15,077 bases of DNA from Pseudomonadota bacterium (lineage in GTDB: Bacteria > Pseudomonadota > Gammaproteobacteria > Steroidobacterales > Steroidobacteraceae), in assembly GCA_003242275.1 (NCBI GenBank), contig QGUX01000056.1, forward strand, positions 1 to 15,077, written 5' to 3'. Position numbers and translations under genes: made by a program. The stretch's first letter is position 1. Each line of letters begins with the position of its first letter. Positions 14,275-15,077 of the stretch are shown piece by piece. The notes beneath the pieces were generated by a model, which saw only the letters and a list, made by a program, of their open reading frames with translations, searched no databases and was not told where the DNA came from.

Positions 14275-15077
14275 ATGGACCGGCTCCACACTCCTCCTCA
14301 TTCCATCGAAGCCGAGCAGGCCGTGCTCGGCGGCCTGCTGCTCGACACGCAGGCCTGGGACCAGGTCGGCGACACCATCTCGGCGGAGGACTTCTACCGC
14401 CCCGACCACCGGCTGATCTTCGACACCATCGCCGAACTGGTGGCCGAGTCCCGCGCCATCGACGTGGTCACCGTCTCCGAGCGGCTGGAACGCAAGGGCA
14501 AGCTGGCCGAGATCGGGGGGCTGGCGTACCTGTCGACGCTGGTGCGCGACACGCCCACCGCCGCCAACGTGCGCGCCTATGCGCAGATCGTGCGCGAGCG
14601 CTCGCTGCTGCGCTCGCTGATCAGTGCCGGCAGTGCCATCGTGTCCTCGGTGTACAGCGACGAGGGCCTGTCGGCCCGCGAGCTGGTGAACCTGGCCGAG
14701 CAGCGCGTGTTCGAGATCGCCGAGCGCGGCGCGGGCCGCACCGAGGGCGCGCGTTCGGTGCGCTCGATGCTGCCGGCGCTGATCGACCAGATCGACGAGT
14801 GGCACGGCAACCCCGACAGCATGCGCGGCACGCCCAGCGGCTTCACCGACTTCGACCGGCTCACCGGCGGCATGCGCGGCGGCGACCTGATCATCGTCGC
14901 GGGCCGTCCCGGCATGGGCAAGACCACCTTCGCCATCAACATCGGCGAGAACGTGGCGCTGGACCACAAGGTGCGCGGCACGGTGCTGATCTTCTCGATG
15001 GAGATGCCCACCGAGCAGCTGATGACGCGCATGCTCTCCTCGGTGGGCGGCGTGCCGCTGCAGGACATCCGCTCCGG
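14275..15077 (+). CDS. dnaB: Replicative DNA helicase DnaB, N-terminal part (3' end outside window)
   Basis: Hexameric replicative helicase that unwinds DNA 5'-to-3' ahead of DNA polymerase III. The first 267 residues are visible. The N-terminal domain starts with PPHSIEAEQAVLGGLLLD (7-24), and a linker helix region follows (about 150-185). The RecA-like ATPase core contains GRPGMGKTTFA (210-220, the Walker A) and LIFSMEMP (238-245). No stop occurs before the window edge. ATG 14275 begins directly before the conserved PPHSIEAEQ segment; an in-frame GTG at 14254 is possible but less likely. No strong Shine-Dalgarno sequence or promoter is visible in the preceding gap. Following rplI is the normal location for dnaB in many proteobacteria. 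Confidence 0.96.
   Translation, partial: MDRLHTPPHSIEAEQAVLGGLLLDTQAWDQVGDTISAEDFYRPDHRLIFDTIAELVAESRAIDVVTVSERLERKGKLAEIGGLAYLSTLVRDTPTAANVRAYAQIVRERSLLRSLISAGSAIVSSVYSDEGLSARELVNLAEQRVFEIAERGAGRTEGARSVRSMLPALIDQIDEWHGNPDSMRGTPSGFTDFDRLTGGMRGGDLIIVAGRPGMGKTTFAINIGENVALDHKVRGTVLIFSMEMPTEQLMTRMLSSVGGVPLQDIRS

Noticed and set aside
1..15077. CRISPR arrays, tRNA genes, insertion sequences, attachment sites
   Set aside because: No regularly spaced repeats, cloverleaf-like sequence, transposase-like frame or flanking direct repeat was seen when reading through the window.

Overview
The window is GC-rich, densely coding bacterial chromosomal DNA. The order rnr-rlmB at the left edge and rpsF-rpsR-rplI-dnaB at the right edge is a gammaproteobacterial arrangement. 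In Pseudomonas-type genomes, as I recall them, rlmB is followed almost directly by rpsF. No priB lies between rpsF and rpsR, unlike in enteric bacteria. I infer a high-GC gammaproteobacterium (Xanthomonadales/Steroidobacterales/Nevskiales-like); the sequence alone does not fix the genus.

Layout. (1) 1-1765, housekeeping: the 3' part of rnr (RNase R), overlapping rlmB (23S rRNA Gm2251 methyltransferase) by 4 nt. (2) 1955-4093, a forward operon: the alpha and beta subunits of a LigAB-type extradiol ring-cleavage dioxygenase (8-nt overlap), then an EamA/DMT permease whose best start is a CTG overlapping the ligB stop. (3) 4159-6902, reverse strand: a small VOC/glyoxalase-fold protein and a large quinohemoprotein (PQQ beta-propeller plus C-terminal cytochrome c) with a lipoprotein signal. 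(4) 7061-12972, forward and divergent from the PQQ enzyme: a TonB-dependent receptor, an SMP-30/gluconolactonase-type lipoprotein (probable CTG start), an exported protein built from two copies of a DUF8021-like domain, and an SGNH-hydrolase lipoprotein, all with short gaps or overlaps. (5) 13020-15077, housekeeping: a good sigma70-like promoter, a candidate S6:S18-binding leader hairpin, rpsF, rpsR, rplI and the 5' part of dnaB.

How it may work together. About 11 kb of accessory genes sits inside a normally compact housekeeping neighbourhood. The divergent block encodes only exported proteins: an outer-membrane receptor, three predicted lipoproteins and one secreted tandem-domain protein. 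This suggests envelope capture and periplasmic processing (hydrolysis, lactone opening, PQQ-dependent alcohol oxidation) of an unidentified, perhaps aromatic or lignin-derived, compound. The neighbouring LigAB pair would then cleave a catecholic intermediate in the cytoplasm. The individual families are well supported; the joint pathway and its substrate are inference.

No gap between genes exceeds 300 bases. I saw no tRNA or rRNA gene, CRISPR array, insertion sequence or attachment site. Many long open frames antisense to the real genes are GC-driven shadows and were left out.
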